NCBI RefSeq assembly: GCF_039973015.1 | Contig: NZ_JBDWLT010000008.1 | Coordinates: 372,001-436,000, forward strand | Length of the DNA: 64,000 nucleotides | Direction: 5' to 3' | From: Parvibaculum sp039973015 | GTDB taxonomy: Bacteria > Pseudomonadota > Alphaproteobacteria > Parvibaculales > Parvibaculaceae | In this document: one piece after another, positions 24,163 to 32,876 of the stretch | How the letters are laid out: each line of letters opens with the position of its first letter | Numbering within the stretch: position 1 is the stretch's first letter | Notes under the pieces: model-generated | The model's database searches: none | What the model was told of the DNA's origin: nothing | The model's input: the letters and a program-made list of their open reading frames with translations, nothing else | Program-made: the position numbers and the translations under genes

Positions 24163-25128
24163 ATGGCTGTCTATACCGAAGTGACCGACGAGGAGCTGCG
24201 CGCCTTCCTCGAAACCTATGACATCGGCTCTCTCATGTCCTATCGCGGCATTGCGGAGGGCGTCGAGAATTCGAATTTCATGCTCCACACGGACAAGGGC
24301 GCCTACATCCTCACGCTTTACGAGAAGCGCGTTGCGGAAGAAGAGCTCCCGTTCTTTCTGGGCCTGATGAACCATCTCGCCTCGCGCGGCATCGAGTGTC
24401 CGACACCGGTAAGGGACCGTGAGGGGCAACTCTACAGCCGTCTCGCCGGGCGTGCCGCCGCGATCATTTCCTTCCTCGAAGGCATCTGGATAAGACGGCC
24501 GCAGCCGCGCCATTGCGTCGAGGTCGGGCGCGCGCTTGCGGGCATGCATATCGCGGGCGCCGACTTCGAGCTCACGCGGAAGAATGCGCTCAATGTCGAT
24601 GGCTGGCGTCCGCTTTTCGAGTCCTGCCGCGGCGGGATAGAAGCGTATCAGCCGGGACTTGCGGAAGAACTCGACAATGAACTGACGCTGCTTGCGCGCG
24701 ACTGGCCGCGCGACCTGCCCTCCGGCGTCATTCACGCCGATCTCTTTCCCGACAATGTCTTCTTTATCGGCGACCGCCTCTCCGGCCTCATCGACTTCTA
24801 CTTCGCCTGCAACGACGCCTTCGCCTACGACCTCGGGGTTTGCATCAACGCCTGGTGCTTTGAGGATGACGGTTCGTTCAACATCACGAAGGCGCGGGGT
24901 CTTCTGCAATCCTACACGCAGGTGCGACCGCTGGAGGCAAGCGAGCTTGCTGCCCTTCCCCTTCTCGCGCGCGGTGCCGCCATGCGCTTCCTTCTGACGA
25001 GACTCTATGACCTTATCAACCATCCACCGGGTGCTTTCGTGAAGCCGAAGAACCCGAAAGAATATCTGGCGCGGCTGCGCTTCCATCGCGGCGTTTCCTC
25101 GCCGGCCGGATACGGGCTCGACGCATGA
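24163..25128 (+). CDS. thrB: Homoserine kinase (APH-fold type)
   Basis: A 321-aa homoserine kinase of the aminoglycoside-phosphotransferase fold, common in alphaproteobacteria and unrelated to the GHMP-type ThrB of E. coli. Visible are GVENSNFMLHTDKGAYILTLYEKR (nucleotide-binding sheet), the catalytic loop GVIHADLFPDNVFF, and the metal-binding LIDFYFACND. It provides O-phosphohomoserine for threonine synthase, whose gene thrC is about 8 kb away in this window. The stop overlaps the rnhA start (ATGA). Confidence 0.95.
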   Translation: MAVYTEVTDEELRAFLETYDIGSLMSYRGIAEGVENSNFMLHTDKGAYILTLYEKRVAEEELPFFLGLMNHLASRGIECPTPVRDREGQLYSRLAGRAAAIISFLEGIWIRRPQPRHCVEVGRALAGMHIAGADFELTRKNALNVDGWRPLFESCRGGIEAYQPGLAEELDNELTLLARDWPRDLPSGVIHADLFPDNVFFIGDRLSGLIDFYFACNDAFAYDLGVCINAWCFEDDGSFNITKARGLLQSYTQVRPLEASELAALPLLARGAAMRFLLTRLYDLINHPPGAFVKPKNPKEYLARLRFHRGVSSPAGYGLDA

Positions 25129-25577
25129 GCGGCGATACTGTCGATCTTTATACGGATGGTGCTTGCTCCGGCAATCCGGGGCCTGGTGGCTGGGGTGTGC
25201 TCCTGCTCTACAAGGAAAACGAAAAGGAGCTTTGCGGCGGCGAACCCGCCACCACCAATAACCGCATGGAACTCATGGCCGCGATCCGGGGCCTCGAGTC
25301 GCTCAAGCGCGACATGAAGGTGCGCGTCCACACGGATTCGAACTATGTGAAGGACGGCATCACCAAGTGGATTCACGGCTGGAAGAAGAACGGCTGGAAG
25401 AACGCGAAAAAAGAGCCGGTGAAGAATGCCGAACTCTGGCAACGCCTCGAAAAGGCGATCGAGCGGCATGACGTCTCGTGGCACTGGGTGAAGGGGCATT
25501 CCGGCCACCCGGAGAACGACCGGGCAGACGCCCTCGCGCGGCAGGGCATGGCGCCCTATCTCTCCAACCCGAAATGA
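25125..25577 (+). CDS. rnhA: Ribonuclease HI
   Basis: A 150-aa RNase HI. The catalytic acidic residues are D8 (LYTDGACSGNPG), the Glu in NRMELMAAIRGLE, the Asp in VHTDSNYV, and the late Asp in GHPENDRADALA; the HWVKGHSG loop is present. It overlaps thrB by 4 bases (ATGA). Together with rnhB in this window the cell has both RNase H types. Confidence 0.97.
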   Translation: MSGDTVDLYTDGACSGNPGPGGWGVLLLYKENEKELCGGEPATTNNRMELMAAIRGLESLKRDMKVRVHTDSNYVKDGITKWIHGWKKNGWKNAKKEPVKNAELWQRLEKAIERHDVSWHWVKGHSGHPENDRADALARQGMAPYLSNPK

Positions 25578-25603
25578 AAAGGGCCTCCCGGTGGAGGCCC
25601 TTT
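25578..25603. terminator. Bidirectional terminator between rnhA and the peroxiredoxin gene
   Basis: AAAGGGCCTCC-CGGT-GGAGGCCCTTT is a perfect 11-bp stem with a 4-base loop, flanked by A and T runs, directly after rnhA and before the end of the convergent gene. Confidence 0.88.
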
Positions 25604-25625
25604 CCGCATTCTTCTGACGTGCCGC

Positions 25626-26114
25626 TCAGCTCAGCTGCTGCAGCATCGTTTCGGCGCCTGAGACTTTCGCCTCGCCCGGGTTCGGTTCCTTGTTCAGGCT
25701 CTTCACCAGGCCGTCATCGACCAGCATCGAGTAGCGCAGCGAGCGCGTGCCCATGCCGAAGCCCGAGCCGTCGAAATCGAGGCCGAGCGCCTTCGTGAAA
25801 TCGCCATTGCCATCGCCGAGCATGGTCACCTTGCCGTCCGCGCCCTGCTGCTTGCCCCAGGCGCCCATGACGAAGGCGTCGTTCACCGAAAGGCAGGCGA
25901 TTTCATCGACGCCCTTGCCCTTGAATTCGTCCGCGCTCTTGATGAAGCCCGGCAGGTGCTGGTTCGAGCAGGTCGGCGTGAAGGCGCCGGGCAGCGCGAA
26001 GACCACGACCTTGCGGCCCTTGAAGAAGTCGCCCGTCTTCACCGGCTGCGGCCCCTTGTCCGTCAGCTTCATCAGCGTCGCTTCGGGTACCTTGTCTCCG
26101 ACATTAATGGCCAT
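25626..26114 (-). CDS. Peroxiredoxin of the Prx5 / AhpE-like group
   Basis: A 162-aa thiol peroxidase. The peroxidatic Cys is in PGAFTPTCSNQHLPGF, the Prx5 signature, with the conserved Arg further on (MGTRSLRYSMLVDDG). These enzymes reduce hydrogen peroxide and alkyl hydroperoxides, often with glutaredoxin or glutathione. Only one other plausible Cys (IACLSV) is present. The start at 26114 follows AGGAGGAGG at a good distance; an upstream ATG at 26171 would add 19 residues without a ribosome-binding site. Confidence 0.92.
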   Translation of the reverse strand: MAINVGDKVPEATLMKLTDKGPQPVKTGDFFKGRKVVVFALPGAFTPTCSNQHLPGFIKSADEFKGKGVDEIACLSVNDAFVMGAWGKQQGADGKVTMLGDGNGDFTKALGLDFDGSGFGMGTRSLRYSMLVDDGLVKSLNKEPNPGEAKVSGAETMLQQLS

Positions 26115-26221
26115 TCGAGCCTCCTCCTGTTGCGCGCGGGCCATCAGGGCCTCATGCGGTGTTGGCGGCATTTAAACGCCAATCGGCGCCGAGTGCCAGC
26201 CCCGGCGGATGCGCACGCGCA

Positions 26222-27049
26222 TCACATTGTCTTGTGGATCACGTAAGCCCTGACAGGGTCCGAAAAAATGAAGGAAAGCTCCTCGCCTTCCAGCATGGCG
26301 GGCGAGAGCACTTCCACTTCCATCGCATAACGCACGGTATCGCCTTCCCGTTTCACGCGCGGTGTTCCGAACCATGTATTGCGCGGGCCCGTCACGATGA
26401 GTTGCGGCGGCGTGCAGCCGGGCCCGCAGCCTTTCAGCCGCACTTCGAGCGTTGGCGCCTCGTTCTCGCGCCATTTGACCTCGATGAGATCCGGGTCGGC
26501 GGGCGGCACGGGCACGCGGGCAAGGGCGGCACGAAGGCGCGCCGCATCCGCCGTCTCCCCCATCGCCGCATCCGGCACGGCGGGCGGTACGGTGAGTTCC
26601 AGTTCCGCCCGTCGCGGCACGCAGATATCGGCGCAAATGCCGTAAAGCATCGAGAGGCGCAGCGTCACCGGGCGCGTCCCGTCTTCTGGCACAATGCGCA
26701 GCGGCCATGTCAGCCCGTGCTTGTAGCCAAAGGTGATGTCGCCCGGTGCATCGAAGCGCTCCGGCGCAGGCCATCTGAGTTCCACACCCGCCACATTCTC
26801 CGATGCCGACCAGTCGAAGACCGGCGGAATGCCCGAATCACCCGGCTTTTCCCAATAGGTTTTCCAGCCATCCGCCAGTTCGAGATCAATGCCTGCGAGA
26901 AAGGCGGCACCGTCATGCGCGCGCACCGCGCTTACAAGGGCGAGGCCGCGTACGCCCTCGCCCGGCGCGGCGCCAAGCGGCGTGGCGGCGAACCAGGCAC
27001 CCAGGCACACCAGCAGAAAACCAAAGCGGACCGCCGCTCTCATATGCAT
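26222..27049 (-). CDS. Periplasmic DsbD-type N-terminal (DsbC/DsbD-alpha-like) domain protein
   Basis: A 275-aa exported protein with a signal peptide (about residues 1-27, ending LGAAPG). The domain resembles the N-terminal part of DsbD/ScsB: GIDLELADGWKTYWEKPGDSGIPP, FGYKHGLTWPLRI, and the Cys pair in YGICADICVP. A second Cys pair is in GCGPGCTPP. No membrane transporter domain or thioredoxin domain follows, and no ccdA-like gene is next to it, so its electron source is unclear. A hairpin (GATGCGC-AC-GCGCATC, 26208-26223) covers the stop codon. Confidence 0.82.
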   Translation of the reverse strand: MHMRAAVRFGFLLVCLGAWFAATPLGAAPGEGVRGLALVSAVRAHDGAAFLAGIDLELADGWKTYWEKPGDSGIPPVFDWSASENVAGVELRWPAPERFDAPGDITFGYKHGLTWPLRIVPEDGTRPVTLRLSMLYGICADICVPRRAELELTVPPAVPDAAMGETADAARLRAALARVPVPPADPDLIEVKWRENEAPTLEVRLKGCGPGCTPPQLIVTGPRNTWFGTPRVKREGDTVRYAMEVEVLSPAMLEGEELSFIFSDPVRAYVIHKTM

Positions 27050-27238
27050 ATCCCGTCATTGTCTTTAGCGCGCGCCGCGCCATATCTCTTTCAATGTGAA
27101 CCTAGCATCGCGCGATCCTTACGCACTGCTCAAATAGCCGTGACCACAAGGAAGCGTGACATCCATCGCGCAAGGGTGCAGGATTTCGGGAAGGTTGCGC
27201 TTTATGTTGTGCCCTATCGGCGTGGAGGTGGTTCTGTC

Positions 27239-27850
27239 ATGAGCTCTATGTCGGCGGATATGAGCTTTCGCCCCGAGGACGACGGCTTTCTCGAGGGCAA
27301 GATGCTGATCGCAATGCCCTCGATCGGCGATGACCGTTTCGACCGGACGGTCATTTATATGTGTGTTCACAATCCCGACGGGGCGATGGGCATCGTCGTG
27401 AACAAACCGGCCGACAACATCACCTTTCCCGACCTGCTCGACCGCCTGGAGATCGAGGTGCCCGGCACAAGGCAGCCCAACGAGATCGCCTGCCCCGTGC
27501 TTGCGGGCGGGCCGGTCGAGATGGGCCGCGGTTTCGTCCTTCACACGCAGGATTATTTTTCCGACGAAGCGACGCTGCCCGTGGACGAGAATGTCGGGCT
27601 GACCGCAAGCGTCGATATTCTGCGCGCGATGGCCACCGGCTGCGGACCGAGCCGCGCGCTCCTCGCGCTCGGCTATGCGGGCTGGGCGCCCGGCCAGCTC
27701 GATGCCGAGATACAGGCGAATGGCTGGCTCCATTGCGACCCGGACCCGGAGCTTCTTTTCGGCCTCAATCTCGACGCGAAATATCACTCGGCGCTGGCGA
27801 AGCTCGGCATCAACATCTCGCTGCTCTCAGGCGAGGCCGGTCACGCCTGA
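27239..27850 (+). CDS. YqgE/AlgH family protein (UPF0301)
   Basis: A 203-aa protein with all family blocks: GKMLIAMPSIGDDRFDRTVIYMCVHNPDGAMGIVVN-type opening, VLAGGPVEMGRGFVLH, and ALGYAGWAPGQLDAEI. Its biochemical role is unsettled; AlgH was linked to alginate regulation in Pseudomonas. The start at 27239 follows GGAGG by 10 bases; ATG 27248 and 27260 are also in frame. It stands alone, convergent with the GGDEF-EAL gene. Confidence 0.92.
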   Translation: MSSMSADMSFRPEDDGFLEGKMLIAMPSIGDDRFDRTVIYMCVHNPDGAMGIVVNKPADNITFPDLLDRLEIEVPGTRQPNEIACPVLAGGPVEMGRGFVLHTQDYFSDEATLPVDENVGLTASVDILRAMATGCGPSRALLALGYAGWAPGQLDAEIQANGWLHCDPDPELLFGLNLDAKYHSALAKLGINISLLSGEAGHA

Positions 27851-27880
27851 CCGCGATCAGCGCTGCCGGTAATGGGCCCC

Positions 27881-27900
27881 GGCAACGCCTCAGCGTTGCC
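27881..27900. terminator. Hairpin between convergent yqgE-type and GGDEF-EAL genes
   Basis: GGCAACGC-CTCA-GCGTTGCC, a perfect 8-bp stem that overlaps the stop codon of the minus-strand gene. There is no T-run, so it is a modest terminator candidate for either strand. Confidence 0.5.
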
Positions 27901-30838
27901 AATAATGAGCAATGAAGTCGAGCGCCTCGGCCGCGCGCATCGGCTGGCCGAAATAATAGCCTTGCCCGTAGTCACAGCCCATCGCGGCGAGGTCGGAGGC
28001 CTGCGTTTCGCTTTCCGTCCCTTCGGCCACGACTTCCATGCCGAGATCATGCGCCAGCGTCACCATCGAACGAATGATGAGCGGCGTTTCGCGGTCCGCC
28101 GACATGCCCGCCACGAATGAGCGGTCGACCTTCAGCGTATCGAAGGGAAAGCGCTGCAAATAGCTCAGGCTCGAATAGCCGGTGCCGAAATCGTCGAGCG
28201 ACAGCCCTGCCCCCAGCGCCTTCAGACGGCCGAGCATGTTGGCGGCGAATTCCGGGTTCTCCATGACGAGCGATTCCGTCACTTCGAGCTTCAGCGATCC
28301 GCGCTCGATATCGATGCGGTTCAGCACGCGCTTCACATCGTCGATAAGATCGTGGCGCAGAAGCTGGCGGCTCGACACATTGACGCTGACGGTCAGCGCG
28401 CGCTCCATCGGGAAGAGCTTCTGCCAGGTCGCGAGTTCCTCGCTCGCCGCGCGCAGCGCATAACGGCCGATCTCGGTGATGGTGCCGAGTTCTTCTGCCA
28501 GCGGCACGAAACTGTCCGGCGTCAGCAATCCTTCCTTCGGATGGTTCCAGCGGATCAGCGCCTCGAAGCCGCGCACCGTCCCCTCCGTCAGCGACATGAT
28601 CGGCTGGTAATAGACTTCCATCTCCTTGCGCTCGATGGCGTGGCGAAGATCGGTTTCGAGCGAGAGATTGTCGTCCGCCTCCGCGCGCATCCCGGCTTCG
28701 AAAAATTCGATCCGCGCCTTGCCGGAACGCTTCGCGCGATACATCGCGATTTCAGCTTCCGTCAGCAGTTCTTCGGGATGTTCATGCGCGTCCTCGCAGA
28801 TCGCCACGCCGACAGAGCAGGTCGGATAGATTTCGTGTCCTGCCACCTCGATGGGCTGGCGCAGGAACTCGCTTGCCTGTTCCGCGAAGGCCAGCGCATC
28901 GTCGCGTTCCGTCCGCGTGGCCAGCAGCACCGCGAAACTGTCGCCATCGATCCGCGCCACCGTGTCGTCCTGCGTGACGAGCGACTCGAGGCGGCGCGCA
29001 ATCGCGATCAGAAGTGCGTCGCCACCCGAATGACCGATGCTGTCATTCACGGTCTTGAAGCGGTCGAGGTCGATCAGCAGCAGCGCCGCGCGCGGGCGTT
29101 CGAGCAGGCCCCGGCGGCGAATGGCGCGTGCCATGCGGTCCATGAAGAGCGCGCGGTTCGGCAGCCCCGTCAGGCTGTCATGCACGCTGTCATGCATGAG
29201 CCTTTCCTCGGCGAGCTTCTGCGCCGAGATGTCGCGTACCGTGCCGATGCAGCGCGTCGCATAGTTTTCCGGTCCCGCCACGCAGGTTGCCGAAAGCGCC
29301 ACCCAGCGGAATACGCCATCCGAATGCCGCATCCTGAATTCGAGCGCGAAGGAAACATTGCCGCGTCCGATATAGGCATTGAGCGCGGTCCGGTAGGTTT
29401 CACGGTCGGCGGGGTGCATGTGCTCGCGCCATGCGACTTCATTGCCGTCCAGTGTGCCCGCATCGAGGCCGAGCATCGCCTCGACGGAGGGCGACACATA
29501 AAGCTTGTCGTTGGTGATGTCCCAGTCCCAGACGCCCATGCGCGCGCCCGTCAGCGCAAAGGCGTGGCGCTGTTCGCTTCTGAGCGTGCCGATATCGGCG
29601 CGGCGCCGTCCGCCTTGCGCGTGATAGGCGGCGGCAAAGGCGAAAAGTGTCAGCGCCGTGGTGAAGACGCCGCCCGCAAGCACGGTGCCCGCGAATGTAC
29701 CGCCCAGCCAGCCCATCGCATGAAAGGCAGCGAAAAAACCGGCGAACGCAAACAAGGCCGCCCCGGGGATCAGCAGTTGTGCGGGCCGCACACCCCGCAG
29801 CGCCGCCATGACAACCAGCGGCGCGCCGCCGAAAAGGGCCACGGCCAGAAAGATCCGAACGAAGAGAGCCGCCCCCGAAACCGTGATGAAAGCGAGCGGG
29901 ATGCCGGCCAGCACTGCATAGCCCAGCAGGCGGGTTGCGCGGGCAAGCGAGGCGGAGTGGCGTTCGCTATCCAGAAAGAAGCGTTCCAGCATGAAGACGG
30001 AAGATGCGAAAAGCGTCAGCGCGATGGTGCGCACGACAAGATCCCACCAGGGCGGTAGCGAGAAGATCGTGGCGAGATAGCCGAATTCGCCTAGCAGCAC
30101 GAGAAAGCCCGCGCCGAGCAGCGCCGCCGTGGCGCGCGCTGCCGCCACGCGCGTAAGGATACCGAGAGATGCCATGTAGACGCCGAAGGCCGCGATCACG
30201 GCGAGCATGCCGCCCTGGATGAGGGAAAGGCGCTGCGTGAAGCGGCTCCAGGCCTCTTCGTGCCAGAGATAGATACCCCCGTCCGTGTCATGCGCGGCGT
30301 GAAGCGCAACGGCGATGCTCGTCTGCGGCTCACCGGTCAGTGCATAAACATCGAAGCCCCGCCAGGCATGGACGCTGGAGGGTGAGGGATCTTCGCCGCC
30401 CGCCGTCAACGCGCGATCGAACTCGACCTCCGGCTGCGGCCAGAAAAAGGCTCCCAGACCCTCGCTCCGCCGGTCCGCAATGAGAAGGCGGGTGACAATT
30501 TCCTCGCTCCGGTTGCGAAGCGCCAGCACACGCCAGATACCGCTCTCTTCCGCGCCGCCGTTCCACAGCACGATGGAGCCATCTTCAAGTTCGCCCTCTT
30601 CCACCGGCTCGTCATCGGCCAGTGTCTCGGCCGCGATCTCGTTTTCTCCGCTTGCGGGCGGTTCGATGGTGAGCTTCTTGCCGGATGCCGAATAGTTGTG
30701 AACATAGGGCGTGAGATCGATGACGGGATGTGCGTCGTCCATCGCCACCGCGTCGAGCGCCTTCGCAGCGCCCGGCAGCATCAGCAATCCGAACGCCAGC
30801 GCAAGCGCGGCGCGCGCGCCTATCATGCGCGCCTTCAT
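27890..30838 (-). CDS. 7TM sensor with PAS, degenerate GGDEF and EAL domains
   Basis: A 982-aa membrane signalling protein. Order: signal peptide (1-28); an extracytoplasmic 7TMR-DISMED2-like domain (about 35-190); seven hydrophobic helices (about 200-395); a PAS domain (about 415-530, RMGVWDWDITNDKLYVSP); GGDEF (about 545-715); and EAL (about 725-975). The GGDEF site reads DGDSF (631-635) and no RxxD inhibitory site is visible, so diguanylate cyclase activity is unlikely. The EAL site is intact (EALIRW at 759, NVSSRQLL, DDFGTGYSSL, LKVDRSFV, EVVAEGTE), so it should hydrolyse c-di-GMP. The start at 30838 has GAGGGGG upstream. Confidence 0.9.
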   Translation of the reverse strand: MKARMIGARAALALAFGLLMLPGAAKALDAVAMDDAHPVIDLTPYVHNYSASGKKLTIEPPASGENEIAAETLADDEPVEEGELEDGSIVLWNGGAEESGIWRVLALRNRSEEIVTRLLIADRRSEGLGAFFWPQPEVEFDRALTAGGEDPSPSSVHAWRGFDVYALTGEPQTSIAVALHAAHDTDGGIYLWHEEAWSRFTQRLSLIQGGMLAVIAAFGVYMASLGILTRVAAARATAALLGAGFLVLLGEFGYLATIFSLPPWWDLVVRTIALTLFASSVFMLERFFLDSERHSASLARATRLLGYAVLAGIPLAFITVSGAALFVRIFLAVALFGGAPLVVMAALRGVRPAQLLIPGAALFAFAGFFAAFHAMGWLGGTFAGTVLAGGVFTTALTLFAFAAAYHAQGGRRRADIGTLRSEQRHAFALTGARMGVWDWDITNDKLYVSPSVEAMLGLDAGTLDGNEVAWREHMHPADRETYRTALNAYIGRGNVSFALEFRMRHSDGVFRWVALSATCVAGPENYATRCIGTVRDISAQKLAEERLMHDSVHDSLTGLPNRALFMDRMARAIRRRGLLERPRAALLLIDLDRFKTVNDSIGHSGGDALLIAIARRLESLVTQDDTVARIDGDSFAVLLATRTERDDALAFAEQASEFLRQPIEVAGHEIYPTCSVGVAICEDAHEHPEELLTEAEIAMYRAKRSGKARIEFFEAGMRAEADDNLSLETDLRHAIERKEMEVYYQPIMSLTEGTVRGFEALIRWNHPKEGLLTPDSFVPLAEELGTITEIGRYALRAASEELATWQKLFPMERALTVSVNVSSRQLLRHDLIDDVKRVLNRIDIERGSLKLEVTESLVMENPEFAANMLGRLKALGAGLSLDDFGTGYSSLSYLQRFPFDTLKVDRSFVAGMSADRETPLIIRSMVTLAHDLGMEVVAEGTESETQASDLAAMGCDYGQGYYFGQPMRAAEALDFIAHYWQR

Positions 30839-30878
30839 CTGGCCCCCTCGCCGCATCCCCTTGAAAACCTCTCTCGAC

Positions 30879-31466
30879 TTACTTGCGCCGGTCGTCGCGC
30901 AGAATGGCGAAAACCGCGTGATCGCGCCATGCCCCATTGATCCGCAGATAGCCTCTCGCGATGCCTTCTTCGGTAAAGCCGCATTTGCGAAGCACCGCGC
31001 GGGAGCGCTCATTCTCCGGCAGGCAGGCCGCCTGCAACCTGTGCAGCTTCAATTCCTCGAACACGAAGGGGATAAGCGCACGCACCGCAGATGTCACATA
31101 GCCGCGTCCTGCATGGCGTTCCCCCGCCCAGTAGCCCAGCATGCAGCTTTGCTGAACCCCTCGCTGCACGCCCGAAAGCGTGCATCCGCCAAGCAAAGCA
31201 TGATCTTCCTCATGAAAGATGAAGAAGGGATAGGCATGATCCTCACGAATTTCGCGCTGATAGCGGCGCAGGCGGCGGCGATAGGAGGCGCGGGTCAGAT
31301 CGTCGGGCGCCCATGTCGGCTCCCAGGGGGTCAGGAAGGCGCGGCTCCGGTCGCGCAGTTCCGCCCAGGCCTCATAATCGCCGAGCTGCGGATTGCGCAG
31401 ATAGACGCCGTCGCCCAGCACCATCGGCGTGACGTCAGGTCTCGATATCGAGCGAAGAAATGCCAT
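30879..31466 (-). CDS. GNAT N-acetyltransferase, RimJ-like
   Basis: A 195-aa acetyltransferase. YLRNPQLGDYEAWAELRDRSRAFLTPWEPTW is the RimJ/RimL opening, and GYWAGERHAGRGYVTSAV gives the acetyl-CoA loop (R/Q-x-x-G-x-G/A). LHRLQAACLPENERSRAVLRKCGF is the usual distal motif. RimJ acetylates ribosomal protein S5 N-termini in E. coli, but close relatives have other targets, so substrate is left open. Last of a run of genes from thrC and the M16 peptidase. Confidence 0.88.
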   Translation of the reverse strand: MAFLRSISRPDVTPMVLGDGVYLRNPQLGDYEAWAELRDRSRAFLTPWEPTWAPDDLTRASYRRRLRRYQREIREDHAYPFFIFHEEDHALLGGCTLSGVQRGVQQSCMLGYWAGERHAGRGYVTSAVRALIPFVFEELKLHRLQAACLPENERSRAVLRKCGFTEEGIARGYLRINGAWRDHAVFAILRDDRRK

Positions 31467-31540
31467 CGGCGACAGGCCCTCGTCAGCGACGGGCAGCCCC
31501 TGGGCGCCCCCCTCCCTCTCAAAGCCGCGCGGTCGCGGCG

Positions 31541-32815
31541 CTAATTCGCGAATCTTGCCGCGAGACGGTCATAGGATTCAAGTCCGCCGCCGGCCCCCTT
31601 GAGCGGCCCGATGGCGGAAAGGGCCAGCCCTTTGCCGCCAAGGAGCTTGCCGGCGAAGCGCCTTACGGCCGCCGCATCCACCGCCTCGACCTTCTCGACC
31701 AGTTCCTCGATGGGCAGCACCCGCCCGTGGATCATGTATTGGCGGGCGATCTGCTCGGCGCGGGAGGAGGAACTTTCGAGCCCCATCATCAGCCCTGCCT
31801 TGATCTGCGCGCGGGCGCGGGCGACCTCGGCCTCGCTCGCATCCTCGCCGAGCCGCCCCAGTTCGCCCGACAGCACCGGCATCAGCTCCGCCACATGTTC
31901 GGGCGCCGTGCCCGCATAAAGGCCGAAGACGCCCGTATCCGCGAAGGACCATGAGAAAGCGAAGACCGAATAGCACAGGCCCCTCTTCTCGCGCACTTCC
32001 TGGAACAGGCGGGACGACATGCCGCCGCCCAGCACGCCGGAAAACACCTGCGCCACATAATAGTCCGGGTCCGCATAGGTCGGCCCCTCGAAGGCAAGCG
32101 CCAGATGCGTCTGTTCGAGATCACGTTCCTTGCGGATTTCGCCGCCCTGAAACATGGCCTTTGCAGCGGCATTTGTTTTGTGCTGCGGCAGCGTGGTGAA
32201 GCGTTCGGTGGCGAGCTGCACCAGTTGCCGGTGGTCTATGCCGCCCGCCGCCGCGAGCACCATGCCCGGCGCGAGATAGCGTTCGCCCATATAACCTTGC
32301 AGGTCGTTGCGGCCAAAACCCGACACCGTGTCCACCGTGCCGAGGATCGAGCGGCCGAGCGGCTGGCCGGGATAGGCGGCCTCCAGCAAGTCGTCAAAGA
32401 CCACATCGTCCGGCGCGTCATGCGCCTGGCCGATCTCTGAAATGATGACGCCGCGCTCGCGCTCCACTTCTTCAGGGTCGAAGACCGAGTTCTGCAGGAT
32501 GTCGGCGAGAATATCGACAGCGAGCGGCAGGTCGTCGCGTAGCACCCGCGCATAATAGGCCGTCGCCTCATGCGTGGTATGGGCGTTCAGATGCCCGCCC
32601 ACCGTCTCGATCTCTTCGGCGATGGCGAGCGCCGAACGGCGCTCCGTGCCCTTGAAGGCCATGTGTTCCAGCATGTGCGAAACGCCATGCTCCCGGTCGC
32701 GCTCGTGCCGCGCGCCGGTATTCACCCAGACGCCGACCGAGGTCGTCTGCAGATGGGGCATGCTGTCGGTCACAATGGTGAGGCCGTTTTCGAGGCGGGT
32801 CACTTCAACGGACAT
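31541..32815 (-). CDS. M16 family zinc peptidase (mitochondrial-processing-peptidase-like)
   Basis: A 424-aa pitrilysin-family peptidase. The inverted zinc motif HxxEH is HMLEH (H47, E50, H51) in GVSHMLEHMAFKGT; the downstream Glu ligand is in RGVIISEIGQAHD. The second, inactive-type half has GGGMSSRLFQEVREKRGLCYSV. Length matches the single-domain M16B group, related to the mitochondrial processing peptidase beta subunit. The start at 32815 gives MSVEVTRLENGL; an earlier in-frame ATG would add 38 residues of unlikely sequence. It follows thrC by 61 bases, a conserved order in alphaproteobacteria. Confidence 0.93.
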   Translation of the reverse strand: MSVEVTRLENGLTIVTDSMPHLQTTSVGVWVNTGARHERDREHGVSHMLEHMAFKGTERRSALAIAEEIETVGGHLNAHTTHEATAYYARVLRDDLPLAVDILADILQNSVFDPEEVERERGVIISEIGQAHDAPDDVVFDDLLEAAYPGQPLGRSILGTVDTVSGFGRNDLQGYMGERYLAPGMVLAAAGGIDHRQLVQLATERFTTLPQHKTNAAAKAMFQGGEIRKERDLEQTHLALAFEGPTYADPDYYVAQVFSGVLGGGMSSRLFQEVREKRGLCYSVFAFSWSFADTGVFGLYAGTAPEHVAELMPVLSGELGRLGEDASEAEVARARAQIKAGLMMGLESSSSRAEQIARQYMIHGRVLPIEELVEKVEAVDAAAVRRFAGKLLGGKGLALSAIGPLKGAGGGLESYDRLAARFAN

Positions 32816-32876
32816 GGACAGAATTCCTGACGGACATGGACATACTCCTGCTTGGCTCCTTCTGTACTCGAAACGC

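Noticed and set aside
26159..27238. N-terminal extension of the YqgE-like frame over the DsbD-like gene
   Set aside because: The family N-terminus starts at 27239 with GGAGG upstream; the extension is antisense to a real gene.
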